Shown here in pieces: positions 43,509 to 52,695 of a DNA stretch of 64,000 nt (position 1 is the first letter of the stretch; each line of letters starts with the position of its first letter). The translations under genes and the position numbers were made by a program. The stretch comes from Sporosarcina luteola. Its GTDB lineage: Bacteria; Bacillota; Bacilli; Bacillales_A; Planococcaceae. The notes beneath the pieces are model-generated. The model was not told where the DNA came from. It worked only from the letters and a program-made list of their open reading frames with translations, and searched no databases. The stretch is taken from NCBI RefSeq assembly GCF_023715245.1, contig NZ_JAMBNV010000001.1, positions 1,488,001 through 1,552,000 of the forward strand. Direction: 5' to 3'.

Positions 43509-43856
43509 TCATTGATCAATAATCCTATCGAACAAGAATACAGAAACAGCAATATCGTCCTCCAATTTGATGTCTGAGAATAGATGGACGAATTTAGCGC
43601 CAACTACCTCCTCAAGACCTTCTGGAGGTGAGACAGCATATACTTCTTGTATCATTCTTGTCCTGGCCATATGGACCATCTCTTTGCCATCATTTGTGCC
43701 TGCGATGAATTTTTCGGTAGGTGTCAAATTCCCGTAAAGTGTCGAGATTGCCATATTGTCGACAAATATTGTGGTAATCCTTTCTGGACCCTTGCCGAAG
43801 AGGTCTTTTCTCAGCTTCCTGATAATATCATTGAATTCATGGATTTTTTTTGACAC
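43509..43856 (-). CDS. DUF2294-family protein
   Basis: A 115-residue soluble protein with FGKGPERITTIFVDNMAISTLYGNLTPTE, which I recognise as the DUF2294 pattern. The family often occurs beside formate dehydrogenase genes and has no known activity. GTG 43856 follows AAGGAG and AGGA. It is first in a short minus-strand operon with fdhD and diverges from fdhF, so the 260-base gap to fdhF must carry promoters for both sides. Confidence 0.78.
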   Translation of the reverse strand: MSKKIHEFNDIIRKLRKDLFGKGPERITTIFVDNMAISTLYGNLTPTEKFIAGTNDGKEMVHMARTRMIQEVYAVSPPEGLEEVVGAKFVHLFSDIKLEDDIAVSVFLFDRIIDQ

Positions 43857-44042
43857 TCCTATACACTCCTTTTGAAAAATAAGAATTATCTTTCAATAAC
43901 CCATAAAAGACATTGTATAATAATTGCATATAATCTATAATACTAGTAAGAATGATATCGGGGTATGAAACTGCACTGGTATTATTATTCAATTACTTTA
44001 CATTTGGATTGGTTATTTAGCAAGCTCTGCTACTGGACTATT

Positions 44043-44096
44043 CCACCATAGACAAGCACACCTATTGGCAGGTGTATTTGTCTATGGTGGTTTTTT
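44043..44096 (+). terminator. Terminator/attenuator hairpin just before fdhF
   Basis: A long near-perfect stem: outer arms CCACCATAGACAA/TTGTCTATGGTGG, inner arms ACACCT/AGGTGT, then six T residues. It ends about 8 bases before the AAAGGAGG of fdhF. Since fdhF must be read through it, it looks like a transcription attenuator or the 3' end of a leader RNA that begins near 43930-43960. Confidence 0.75.
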
Positions 44097-44116
44097 ATTT
44101 CAAAGGAGGCATTTTT

Positions 44117-47053
44117 ATGTCAATCAAAGTTAATGGAAAGGTATCGCCGTTCAGGGAAGGCATGACTATATTACAAGTGGTCAATGAACAGCAGATTGAG
44201 CATCCACAAATCTGCTATTTGCCTGAAGTGGACCCCATTGAAACGTGCGATACATGTATCGTTGAAGTAAATGGCCGTCTTGTTCGTGCTTGTTCAACAA
44301 AAGCCGAATATGGAATGGATGTCCAATTGAACTCTATGCGCGCAAAGGAAGCGCAAACGGAAGCAATGGATCGGATCCTTGAAAACCACTTATTATATTG
44401 CACTGTTTGTGATAACAACAATGGCAACTGTAAAATCCATAACACGGTTGACATGATGGGAATCGAGGAACAAAAATATCCATACGAGCCAAAATGCACA
44501 CAAGACAGTGTGGATTTCACACATCCATTTTATCGTTATGATCCGAATCAATGCATAGCTTGTGGCCAATGTGTAGAAGCATGTCAAAACCTGCAAGTGA
44601 ATGAAACACTTAGTATGGACTGGAAAAGGGATCGGCCGATTGTCCTCTGGGATGGTGGCGCGAAGATCAATGATTCCTCCTGCGTCGGCTGCGGCCATTG
44701 CGTCACTGTTTGCCCTTGTAATGCATTGATGGAGAAGTCCATGCTTGGGGAAGCCGGATTCATGACTGGGATGAAAGAAGAGATTCTAACTCCGATGATT
44801 GATCTCGTGAAAGACGTGGAGCCTGGATATAGCGGTATCATGGCCATTTCGGATGCAGAAGCGGCGATGCGTGATACAAGAACGAAGAAAACAAAAACGG
44901 TTTGTACTTTCTGCGGGGTAGGGTGTTCATTTGAAGTTTGGACAAAGGACAGAAAAATCCTGAAGATCCAGCCTGTTTCAGAAGCACCCGTCAATGCAAT
45001 ATCGACTTGTGTCAAAGGAAAGTTCGGTTGGGATTTCGTCAACAGCGAAGAACGATTGACGACTCCGCTCATCCGGAAAGGGGATTCATTCGTCGAAGCC
45101 ACCTGGAAGGAAGCCTTGGATTTGGTGGCGGAGCGTTTGGGATCCATCCATAAGGAATATGGCGAAGATAGTGTTGGTGTCATATCATCTTCAAAAATCA
45201 CCAATGAAGAGAACTATGTGATCCAAAAGCTTGCGAGGCAAGTGTTCAAGACGAATAACGTCGACAACTGTTCACGTTACTGTCAATCGCCGGCGACCGA
45301 TGGGTTATTCAGGACTGTTGGAATGGGTGGCGACGCGGGAACGATCAAAGACATAGCAAAGGCGGGTCTTGTGATCATCGTTGGAGCAAACCCTGCTGAA
45401 GGACATCCCGTTCTCGCCACGCGTGTTAAGCGGGCTCATAAACTACATGGTCAGAAATTGATCGTTGCTGATTTGCGCAAGCATGAAATGGCGGAGCGAT
45501 CCGATATTTTCATCAGTCCGAAGCAGGGAACTGACCAAGTATGGCTGATGGCGGTAACGAAATATCTGATTGACAAGGGCTGGCATGATGCGGCCTTCAT
45601 ACGTGAAAACGTCCACCATTTTGATGAGTTCAAAGATGTATTGAAAACATATACGCTTGATTTTGCCGAGCATGTGACTGGTGTGCCGAAAGAAATGCTG
45701 ATCCAGACGGCTGAAATGATCCGCGATGCGGATGGTACATGTATTTTATGGGGAATGGGAGTTACTCAAAATACTGGCGGGTCGGACACTTCCGCTGCGA
45801 TTTCTAACTTACTTCTAGCTACCGGGAATTATCGCAGGCCAGGCGCAGGTGCGTATCCATTACGTGGCCATAACAATGTCCAAGGTGCTTGTGATATGGG
45901 TACTCTTCCAGGATGGCTGCCAGGCTATCAGCACGTAACGGATAATGCTGCACGTGAAAAATTCGAGCGCGCATATGGGGTTGAAATTGGCAATAAGCCA
46001 GGACTGGATAATATTCAAATGTTGCATGCGATCGATGAGGGCATCATGAAAGCGATGTATATCGTCGGTGAAGATATGGCGCTCGTCGATTCCAATGCAA
46101 ATCATGTGCATGACGTCTTATCCAAACTCGATTTCCTAGTAGTCCAAGATATATTCTTCTCTAGGACTGCAAGATATGCAGACGTAATCTTACCGGCGGT
46201 ACCTTCCTTGGAGAAGGATGGGACATTTACGAACACGGAGAGAAGAGTTCAGCGATTGTATAAAGCTTTGCCGGAATTAGGGGATGCGAAGGCCGATTGG
46301 TGGATTGTCCAGGAAATCGCTACAAGACTCGGGGCTAATTGGCAGTTTACACATCCGAGTGAAATCTTCGCTGAAATGGCCAGTCTTTCACCGTTGTTCA
46401 GCAAGGCCGATTACAGTAATATGGAAAACTGGAATAGCTTTTTGTGGGGAAGTCTTGACGGTGAAAGTACTCCGTTACTATATGTCGATGGATTTAATTT
46501 CCCTGATGGAAAAGCAAGGTTTGCCTTGTCCGATTGGGTGGAACCGGTCAAATACGATGACGAATTCGACTTGCATATTAATAACGGCAGGATGCTTGAG
46601 CATTTCCATGAAGGGAACTTGACGAATAAATCTGCTGGAATTCAATCGAAAGTGCCTGAAATCTTCGTGGAAGTATCTCCAGAACTTGCAAAAGAGAGGG
46701 GAGTTCTCAGCGGCTCGTTAGTAAGGCTCGTGTCACCGCACGGAGCACTACGTCTTCCTGCTCTAGTGACCGAAAGGGTGAAGGGGAATGAATTATTCCT
46801 TCCGATGAACTCGGTTGAAAAAGAATCGGCGATAAACTTCCTGACGGGAACGGCGGTCGATCAAAGGACCAATACTCCTGCTTTCAAACAAGCAAAAGTC
46901 CGCATGGAGGTTATACGCACGGAAGGCGAAAATCCGTTGCCGGCAAGCAACCATCGAAATAAAAAACGGCATCCTCAAGATGGGGTTGAAGTTGAACGGA
47001 AATGGGCGAGACCTGGTTACGAGCATCTGACAGATCAAGTGGAGAAAGGGTGA
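44117..47053 (+). CDS. fdhF: Formate dehydrogenase alpha subunit (molybdopterin, Cys type)
   Basis: A 978-residue cytosolic oxidoreductase like B. subtilis YjgC. Domains in order: 2Fe-2S ferredoxin (1-80), His/Cys cluster and two 4Fe-4S sites (CIACGQCVEACQ, CVGCGHCVTVCPC), the 4Fe-4S loop CTFCGVGC near residue 265, and the bis-MGD catalytic domain to the end. The catalytic position is Cys389 in CSRYCQSP, not selenocysteine. The residue after it is Gln, where classical formate dehydrogenases have His. The ATG at 44117 has AAAGGAGG. A DUF1641 gene follows at 5 bases. A substrate other than formate cannot be excluded, but fdhD and an OFA transporter nearby favour formate. Confidence 0.92.
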   Translation: MSIKVNGKVSPFREGMTILQVVNEQQIEHPQICYLPEVDPIETCDTCIVEVNGRLVRACSTKAEYGMDVQLNSMRAKEAQTEAMDRILENHLLYCTVCDNNNGNCKIHNTVDMMGIEEQKYPYEPKCTQDSVDFTHPFYRYDPNQCIACGQCVEACQNLQVNETLSMDWKRDRPIVLWDGGAKINDSSCVGCGHCVTVCPCNALMEKSMLGEAGFMTGMKEEILTPMIDLVKDVEPGYSGIMAISDAEAAMRDTRTKKTKTVCTFCGVGCSFEVWTKDRKILKIQPVSEAPVNAISTCVKGKFGWDFVNSEERLTTPLIRKGDSFVEATWKEALDLVAERLGSIHKEYGEDSVGVISSSKITNEENYVIQKLARQVFKTNNVDNCSRYCQSPATDGLFRTVGMGGDAGTIKDIAKAGLVIIVGANPAEGHPVLATRVKRAHKLHGQKLIVADLRKHEMAERSDIFISPKQGTDQVWLMAVTKYLIDKGWHDAAFIRENVHHFDEFKDVLKTYTLDFAEHVTGVPKEMLIQTAEMIRDADGTCILWGMGVTQNTGGSDTSAAISNLLLATGNYRRPGAGAYPLRGHNNVQGACDMGTLPGWLPGYQHVTDNAAREKFERAYGVEIGNKPGLDNIQMLHAIDEGIMKAMYIVGEDMALVDSNANHVHDVLSKLDFLVVQDIFFSRTARYADVILPAVPSLEKDGTFTNTERRVQRLYKALPELGDAKADWWIVQEIATRLGANWQFTHPSEIFAEMASLSPLFSKADYSNMENWNSFLWGSLDGESTPLLYVDGFNFPDGKARFALSDWVEPVKYDDEFDLHINNGRMLEHFHEGNLTNKSAGIQSKVPEIFVEVSPELAKERGVLSGSLVRLVSPHGALRLPALVTERVKGNELFLPMNSVEKESAINFLTGTAVDQRTNTPAFKQAKVRMEVIRTEGENPLPASNHRNKKRHPQDGVEVERKWARPGYEHLTDQVEKG

Positions 47054-47058
47054 TCTAA

Positions 47059-47538
47059 ATGGCAGCGCCGATTACTTCAATTAAAAGAATAGAACTTACT
47101 CCTGAGGAGCAGCAGCAACAGAAAATGTCAGAACTGCAATCCCTCATTTCGGAACAGCAACAATCATTGAATAAAATCATTCAAATAACCGCTGAATTGG
47201 ACAACGCAGGCGTGTTGGATGCAGTAACCGCAATGGTGAAAGCGAAAGACGAGATTGCGGGCATTGCTGTGAAGCAAGCTTCACGGGAGCCGATGACAAA
47301 TCTCATTAATAATTTGTTGAACGCAACGGGTCTTTTGACAACAATTAATCCGGAAGTCACCGCAAAATTGACGGATAACATCACAAAGGGGATTGAGGAA
47401 GCCGAACTGTATAAAGGGAACGGGGATAAAGTTTCCATTTTGCAGGTTATGACAGCACTCAACGATCCTCATATAAATCAAGCAGTGAAATACGGTCTAA
47501 ATTTCCTGAAAGGGATGGGAAAAGGATTAAATGAGTGA
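47059..47538 (+). CDS. DUF1641-family protein, formate dehydrogenase partner
   Basis: A 159-residue helical protein starting MAAPITSIKRIELTPEE, with a Gln-rich coiled stretch and LINNLLNATGLLTTINPEV. It corresponds to YjgD, always found directly behind the YjgC-type dehydrogenase, and is probably an accessory or small subunit. The gap to fdhF is 5 bases, so both are cotranscribed. It has no cofactor motif. Confidence 0.85.
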   Translation: MAAPITSIKRIELTPEEQQQQKMSELQSLISEQQQSLNKIIQITAELDNAGVLDAVTAMVKAKDEIAGIAVKQASREPMTNLINNLLNATGLLTTINPEVTAKLTDNITKGIEEAELYKGNGDKVSILQVMTALNDPHINQAVKYGLNFLKGMGKGLNE

Positions 47539-47633
47539 ATTCCATTTCTCTATTATTCTTTGAAACGAAATCAATTGCCATACGTATGTATGTGTAGAGA
47601 TTAGAAAAAGAGTAATGGAGAGTGGGGTTAGCT

Positions 47634-48272
47634 ATGCAAAATAATGAAAATGAAGCTTCAGGTCAACTAGTAAACCCGTGGACATCCGTATGGCTTCACC
47701 CGAGACAGACAGTCCAATATGTTATGGATTATAAAAACGGAAGTTTTGTTCTTATGATTGCTGCAATTACGGGCGTTATACACTTTCTCGATCAAGCAAC
47801 GGGTAATGAGCTATTTGAGAACTGGAATATTGCAGCTGTTCTATTAGTGGCATTACTTGCTGGACCGGTCATAGGCGTGATTGGCCTTTATATCGCATCA
47901 GGTATCTACCATGCTTTTTCACTGATGCTGGGTGGATTGGGAACATTTGAGGAAACGCGGAGGGCATTTACAGTTTCCAGCATTATTATTGTCATTGGAG
48001 GCCTTATTTGGATACCTGATCTGCTTATTTTAGGGCAGGGCAATTTCTCAAGTGATTATGATTTCTCAATTGGACAATTAGGGTGGTCAATGATTTCATT
48101 AATCGTCAACTTCATTGTAGGAATTTGGTCGTTGATTGTCCTAATAGCGGCAATCGCTGAAGTTCATCGATTTTCAGCATGGAAAGCCACCTTGGCCGTC
48201 ATCCTGCCAATTCTAATCCTTGTTGTCATCTTGCTCGTTATGATTGGATTGACAGCTCCAACATTATTTTGA
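47634..48272 (+). CDS. Yip1-family membrane protein
   Basis: A 212-residue protein with a short soluble start containing the family mark NPWTSVWLHPRQTVQYVMD, then about five helices. Yip1-domain proteins are common in Firmicutes and have no firm role. The ATG at 47634 follows GAGTGGGG; the frame open to 47622 is not needed. It lies 95 bases after the fdh unit and may be transcribed with it or separately. A terminator follows. Confidence 0.85.
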   Translation: MQNNENEASGQLVNPWTSVWLHPRQTVQYVMDYKNGSFVLMIAAITGVIHFLDQATGNELFENWNIAAVLLVALLAGPVIGVIGLYIASGIYHAFSLMLGGLGTFEETRRAFTVSSIIIVIGGLIWIPDLLILGQGNFSSDYDFSIGQLGWSMISLIVNFIVGIWSLIVLIAAIAEVHRFSAWKATLAVILPILILVVILLVMIGLTAPTLF

Positions 48273-48278
48273 AAATGA

Positions 48279-48320
48279 AAAAGACGTCTCTTTGTCATTT
48301 ACGACAGAGAGACGTCTTTG
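48279..48320. terminator. Terminator between the yip1-like gene and a small convergent gene
   Basis: Stem AAAGACGTCTCT/AGAGACGTCTTT with further pairing TGTC/GACA around a short loop. Confidence 0.85.
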
Positions 48321-48500
48321 TTATTGGTTCGTCGTAGATTCATCGTCTTCTATTTGCTCTCGTTTCGACTTCCTATAAGCTTCGACCATTGCTTCTTTGT
48401 AATCGCCCAAAGTGGCAAATTCATGGAATCGATCTGCATACTTTTTTTTAAGCATTTCGACTTCGTTCCGTTTAGTAATTCGTCGTTCGACTCTGTCCAA
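48321..48500 (-). CDS. Small helical protein of unknown function
   Basis: A 59-residue, strongly charged, probably all-helical protein (MDRVERRITKRNEVEMLKKK, then FATLGDYKEAMVEAYRKSKR). I do not recognise it. TTG 48500 has AGGAGG at 8 bases. The ATG at 48521 gives 66 residues but has a weak site and would bury that sequence inside the gene. It shares a terminator with the Yip1 gene. Confidence 0.6.
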   Translation of the reverse strand: MDRVERRITKRNEVEMLKKKYADRFHEFATLGDYKEAMVEAYRKSKREQIEDDESTTNQ

Positions 48501-48600
48501 TACAGTGACCTCCTCACTCATCTTTTACTTAGTTTGCCTGTTATGTCTGTAAATATGAAAAGGAACTAAGAAGATGGAGTAGGGTCAGTGACATCAGATG

Positions 48601-49449
48601 TTAGTTGGAATCGTCGACATACTTCCCATGATCCGGCACTGCAATCGCTTGAAAGTCTGACGCCAAACGATCTAAATTCTCATGCAACCATTGTCCTCGG
48701 ACAGGGACACCGTGCCCCGTAATAGCAATTTCCGGCCGTAACGCAGCTAAAATTTCGACGGATTGTTCTGCTGTTTCCCAATTAGGAGTCAAATAGCGGG
48801 GCGGGCCACCAATTTCCTTTTCTTGAGTAAACACTTTATAGAGTTCATCCTGTTTTACTGTAACGAAAGCATCTCCGACAATCATTGCATGATCTTCATT
48901 GCGAAATAAGGATATATGCCCCTCAGAATGTCCAGGTGTATGAATCCATTTCCAATCAGGCATGAAGGGAACTGTATGGTCAATAGACAACTCATGTGCT
49001 CTTGAGCCGATGTCTATACCTTCATGAGGAAACATGAATGATAGCTTTGCAACCATTCCTCCTTCTACAGTCGTGTCAGGTTCCGGGTAATTCTTATGCC
49101 CAGTAATATAAGGAAGCTCCAACTCATGCGCATATACAGGTACATCCCAAATTTCCAATAGATCAATCAAACCACCGATGTGATCGAAATGTGCATGAGT
49201 CAGGATGATTGCTTTAGGCGGATTATTTTTACCGAATCTCTTTTCAGCTTCTTCCTTTATCTTTTCAGCCGATTTCGGCATTCCCGCATCAATCAGAACC
49301 CAATCATTACCTTCGCCAGCAAATCCGTAAAAGATGACGTTTACAATTTGAATTGTATAACAGTACAAATCAGGAGCGACTTCTACTCCTTGTCCACTCA
49401 TCACCGATGTCATCGGTTGAAATCTCTCGGTAGAAGAACTTCTATCCAT
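48601..49449 (-). CDS. MBL-fold metallo-hydrolase
   Basis: A 282-residue metallo-beta-lactamase-fold protein. The zinc motif LTHAHFDHIGG (HxHxDH) is near residue 84; TPGHSEGHISLF, VGDAFV and ITGHGVPV supply the other ligands. It is a glyoxalase-II-like hydrolase of unknown substrate, unrelated in detail to the YqjP-like protein at 11 kb. It starts at ATG 49449 after AGGAGG. It diverges from the tRNA gene and stands alone. Confidence 0.87.
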   Translation of the reverse strand: MDRSSSTERFQPMTSVMSGQGVEVAPDLYCYTIQIVNVIFYGFAGEGNDWVLIDAGMPKSAEKIKEEAEKRFGKNNPPKAIILTHAHFDHIGGLIDLLEIWDVPVYAHELELPYITGHKNYPEPDTTVEGGMVAKLSFMFPHEGIDIGSRAHELSIDHTVPFMPDWKWIHTPGHSEGHISLFRNEDHAMIVGDAFVTVKQDELYKVFTQEKEIGGPPRYLTPNWETAEQSVEILAALRPEIAITGHGVPVRGQWLHENLDRLASDFQAIAVPDHGKYVDDSN

Positions 49450-49552
49450 ACGTCCAAACCTCCTCAGTTAAATAATCAATTTCTTTTATACCCTAATATG
49501 TGTATAAAAAACTTTGTCATACGACTAACTAGAAATCAAAGAAACAAATATA

Positions 49553-49581
49553 TTGCCCTTAGCTGTTCTACTCTTTATAAT
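49553..49581 (+). promoter_or_regulatory. SigA promoter of tRNA-Arg
   Basis: TTGCCC (49553-49558), a 17-base spacer and TATAAT (49576-49581), 18 bases before the mature tRNA. Confidence 0.75.
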
Positions 49582-49599
49582 AGAAAGGTATTATTATTT

Positions 49600-49672
49600 G
49601 TCTCAGTAGCTCAGGGGATAGAGCATCAGCCTCCTAAGCTGAGGGTCGCAGGTTCGATTCCTGCCTGGGACG
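49600..49672 (+). tRNA. tRNA-Arg (anticodon CCT)
   Basis: A complete cloverleaf: acceptor arm GTCTCAG/CTGGGAC, D-arm with AGCTCAGGGGATAGAGC, anticodon stem TCAGC/GCTGA with loop CTCCTAA (anticodon CCT at 49633-49635, reads AGG), and T-arm GCAGGTTCGATTCCTGC. The CCA end is not encoded. It is a lone gene with its own promoter and terminator. tRNA-Arg genes are common integration sites, but I see no integrase or repeated 3' end here. Confidence 0.95.
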
Positions 49673-49677
49673 TTACA

Positions 49678-49730
49678 AAAGAGGTTGCCTGAAAGTCAGT
49701 GTAAACTGATTCCCGGGCAACCTCTTTAGA
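49678..49730. terminator. Terminator between tRNA-Arg and the convergent small gene
   Basis: Stem AAAGAGGTTGCC/GGCAACCTCTTT with an inner stem TCAGT/ACTGA around a GTAA loop. Confidence 0.88.
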
Positions 49731-49731
49731 T

Positions 49732-50022
49732 TTACGATTTTCTATCATCAGGATTAATGCCATTCGGTTCTTTCCCGAATTGATTCATCTTTTGGGAACG
49801 AATCTCCTCAGGCGTTTCTTGAAATGAGTACCCTTTTTCAAAAATGGTTTCAGGATCAAGTCCATTTGGCTCCTTATTAGACTCATAACTTTCGTTGATT
49901 CCTGTGGGAGGCAGCTGGTCTAAGCTCGCTTCATTCCGCATGCTGTTTTCCACATATTCGTTTTTAAAATCGGGCTCTTCTTTTCCCTTCAGGTGTTTTT
50001 CATCCATATAATCTTTCTCCAT
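49732..50022 (-). CDS. Small acidic, disordered protein with an EPNG repeat
   Basis: A 96-residue hydrophilic protein without helices or signal, rich in Glu, Asn and Pro. A short motif occurs twice in its second half: KEPNGLDPETIF and KEPNGINPDDRK. I do not recognise a family. The ATG at 50022 is 9 bases from AAGGAGG; the ATG at 50031 abuts it. It is a single gene converging on tRNA-Arg. Small proteins of this kind in spore formers are often spore or stress proteins, but nothing here proves it. Confidence 0.65.
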   Translation of the reverse strand: MEKDYMDEKHLKGKEEPDFKNEYVENSMRNEASLDQLPPTGINESYESNKEPNGLDPETIFEKGYSFQETPEEIRSQKMNQFGKEPNGINPDDRKS

Positions 50023-50245
50023 TAAGAACATCCTCCTTTATTATTTCTAGCGTAGTTCTATATTGTTCAATTGCCTTTTTAGACAGGATCCAAACGTTTC
50101 CTATTCATATATTAATGGCGAATGACTGAACAAGAAAATTCTGTAAATTAATAAAAGGGTTTTCTTTATCAGTAAAGCATGGTATATTATTAATACGTTA
50201 ACAGACTAAAGTGTTAAAGCGAGTTTACTAAAAGGAGAGAGATCA

Positions 50246-51031
50246 ATGAAGAAGTATTTGACGCTATTCATCCTATCAATAATTGCATTGCTCGTCGTAA
50301 CAGGTTGCGGGAATTCCAAAACAACCGGAAAGTCAGGCGGAAAAGATGTTCTTGTCATCGGTGTAGATGATAAATTCGCTCCAATGGGTTTCCGGGATGA
50401 TAACAATAAACTCACTGGATTTGATATTGAATATGCTGAGGCAGCAGCGGAGCATATGGGTATGGAAGTGAAATTCCAGCCGATTGATTGGAAAACAAAA
50501 GAAACGGAATTAAGCAGTGGACGAATTGATTTGATCTGGAATGGGTATACAATCACGGATGAACGAAAAGGAAAAGTTCTTTTTACAAAACCTTATTTAA
50601 AAAACGCGCAAGTTGTAGCAACGTTAGCAAATTCCGATATTGCAGCTCTAAAAGACCTATCTGGGAAAAAAGTAGGTCTGCAAGGTCTTTCCTCAGCAGC
50701 GGACGCTCTGAACGCAAATCCAATCCGTTCTGAAATCAAGTCCGTCTCCGAATATTCGGATAATGTTCTTGCGCTTTCTGACTTGAAATCTGGCCGTGTT
50801 GACGCGGTCATCATTGACGAAGTTGTCATTGATTATTATATGTCCATAAAGGAAGGCGCATATAAAGTATTGGACGAGTCCTTAGCGCCTGAGGAATATG
50901 GAGTAGGTGTGAAAAAAGGCAACGAAGAATTGCTTGAAAAGCTTCAAAACGCTCTTGATAAAATGAATGAAGACGGCAGTGCTGCAAAAATCTCCACGAA
51001 ATGGTTCGGGGAAGATAAAGTACTTAAATAA
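50246..51031 (+). CDS. Polar amino acid ABC transporter, substrate-binding lipoprotein
   Basis: A 261-residue lipoprotein of SBP family 3. The signal peptide ends in VVTGC with Cys21. The binding domain shows VIGVDDKFAPMGFRDDNNKLTGFDIEYAEA, SGRIDLIWNGYTITDERK and a C-terminal NEDGSAAKISTKWFGED. Relatives bind cystine, glutamine or similar amino acids; the ligand cannot be fixed here. It starts at ATG 50246 after AAAAGGAGAG. It is first of a three-gene importer operon. Confidence 0.93.
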   Translation: MKKYLTLFILSIIALLVVTGCGNSKTTGKSGGKDVLVIGVDDKFAPMGFRDDNNKLTGFDIEYAEAAAEHMGMEVKFQPIDWKTKETELSSGRIDLIWNGYTITDERKGKVLFTKPYLKNAQVVATLANSDIAALKDLSGKKVGLQGLSSAADALNANPIRSEIKSVSEYSDNVLALSDLKSGRVDAVIIDEVVIDYYMSIKEGAYKVLDESLAPEEYGVGVKKGNEELLEKLQNALDKMNEDGSAAKISTKWFGEDKVLK

Positions 51032-51096
51032 TGAATCGAGCATGCCGGGTTTTCGATAAGAAAACCTGTTTTGCTTTTTAGAAGGAGTCATTACGT

Positions 51097-51756
51097 ATGT
51101 CTATAGACTATTTTATTTCCATTTTAATACCAATGCTCGAAGGAGCCCGAGCGACAGTCCTATTATTCCTAATAGCCATCATCGTCTCAATCCCGCTTGG
51201 CTTCCTACTGACTTTGATTGTCAGAAGTTCCATCAAACCGTTAGCTTATTTAGCGAATGCATATATTTATTTGATGCGGGGAACGCCGCTCTTGCTGCAG
51301 CTCCTGTTCATTGTTTTCGGTTTGCCGCTTATTCCGGTCATCGGGGAATATCTGGTTCTTGACCGGTTTACCGCAGCATGTTTAGGATTCATTTTGAATT
51401 ACGCAGCTTATTTCGCGGAAATTTTCCGCGGCGGTCTCCTTGCTATCGACAAAGGTCAGTTCGAAGCGGCGAAAGTGCTCGGATTGAATAGATGGCAGAC
51501 AATGCGAAAAGTTGTATTCCCTCAAATGTTCCGCATCGCGTTGCCCGCAGTGGCGAATGAGTCTGTCACTTTGGTGAAGGATACGGCTTTACTCTATGCA
51601 GTAGCGGTCCCTGAACTGTTGCATTTTGCACAAACAGCGGTCAACCGTGACTTCACAATAACACCATTTTTGCTGGCAGGAGTCATCTATTTAATAATTA
51701 CATTGTGTTTGACTCTGTTCTTCAAATGGTTGGAGAGACGTTTACGGTTTGATTAA
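51097..51756 (+). CDS. Polar amino acid ABC transporter permease
   Basis: A 219-residue membrane subunit of the HisM/GlnP type with about five helices. The motif YLMRGTPLLLQLLFIVFGLP and the EAA loop EAAKVLGLNRWQTMRKVVFPQ are clear. The ATG at 51097 follows GAAGGAG. It is 65 bases after the binding protein and 52 before the ATPase. Presumably it acts as a homodimer, since only one permease is encoded. Confidence 0.93.
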   Translation: MSIDYFISILIPMLEGARATVLLFLIAIIVSIPLGFLLTLIVRSSIKPLAYLANAYIYLMRGTPLLLQLLFIVFGLPLIPVIGEYLVLDRFTAACLGFILNYAAYFAEIFRGGLLAIDKGQFEAAKVLGLNRWQTMRKVVFPQMFRIALPAVANESVTLVKDTALLYAVAVPELLHFAQTAVNRDFTITPFLLAGVIYLIITLCLTLFFKWLERRLRFD

Positions 51757-51808
51757 TTTAAACCTATCCATCTGAAATTATTCGTGATTTAAATGAGGAG
51801 TGTATAGA

Positions 51809-52558
51809 ATGCCAATTCTTAAAGTGGAAAACATAAAAAAATCATTCGGTCCGCTTGAAGTGCTTAAGCAGATTAGTTTTGAAGTGAATAAAAACGATGT
51901 CATCGCTGTCATCGGTCCATCCGGATCGGGGAAAAGTACGATGCTCAGAAGTCTTGTCCATTTAGAGGAGTTGGATGGGGGAAGTATTTCAGTTAATGGA
52001 AATTATATTGTTAAGGATGGCATTTATTCAAAACCTCAGCAATTGAAAGAGATTACTTCCGAAATGGGGATGGTGTTTCAACATTTCAATCTGTTTCCGC
52101 ACTTGACTGTATTGGAAAACCTGGAACTGGCACCAAAGCTATTGAAAAAGGGAAGCGCGGAACAAACCCGTGAATTGAGCATGGAGTTGTTGTCGAAAGT
52201 CGGGCTGTCAGATAAGGCTGATGTATTGCCGTCCAAGCTTTCGGGAGGCCAGAAACAAAGGGTGGCCATTGCCCGTGCCTTAATGAGGAAGCCTGAAGTT
52301 CTCCTATTCGATGAACCAACATCGGCTCTTGATCCGGAATTGACGGGGGAAGTGCTTCGTGTCATGAAGGACCTTGCTCAAGAAGATATGACAATGGTTG
52401 TTGTCACACATGAAATGGAATTTGCAAAAGAGGTTGCTAACAAAGCCATCTTCATGGATAAAGGGGAAATCGTCGAATCTGGAAGTCCCGTAGATTTATT
52501 AAGTAATCCACAAATGGAAAGGACAAAAGCATTTTTATATCGTACACTGTCCAAATGA
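51809..52558 (+). CDS. Polar amino acid ABC transporter ATPase
   Basis: A 249-residue ATPase. Walker A is GPSGSGKS, the signature [16 protein letters not shown], Walker [13 protein letters not shown] and the switch His [11 protein letters not shown]. This is the GlnQ/TcyC group. The ATG at 51809 has GAGGAG at 8 bases; three codons upstream in frame are not needed. A terminator ends the operon. Confidence 0.93.
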   Translation: MPILKVENIKKSFGPLEVLKQISFEVNKNDVIAVIGPSGSGKSTMLRSLVHLEELDGGSISVNGNYIVKDGIYSKPQQLKEITSEMGMVFQHFNLFPHLTVLENLELAPKLLKKGSAEQTRELSMELLSKVGLSDKADVLPSKLSGGQKQRVAIARALMRKPEVLLFDEPTSALDPELTGEVLRVMKDLAQEDMTMVVVTHEMEFAKEVANKAIFMDKGEIVESGSPVDLLSNPQMERTKAFLYRTLSK

Positions 52559-52607
52559 ACAGCCGGTTCCACGATACAGTCGGGAAAGTAGCCCGGCTGT
52601 TTTTTTA
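52559..52607 (+). terminator. Terminator of the amino acid ABC operon
   Basis: Stem ACAGCCGG/CCGGCTGT around a 26-base loop region, then eight T residues, starting directly after the stop codon. Confidence 0.88.
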
Positions 52608-52695
52608 CATTTCGACAACAATGTGAAGTAGGGTTCATAGTGCGATAATTATGGTACACTACGGATAGAAATGTAGTGATTAAGGAGATGTTTTA

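Noticed and set aside
49600-49672. tRNA-Arg as a mobile-element attachment site
   Set aside because: No integrase, no repeated tRNA 3' end and no phage-type genes are visible on either side.
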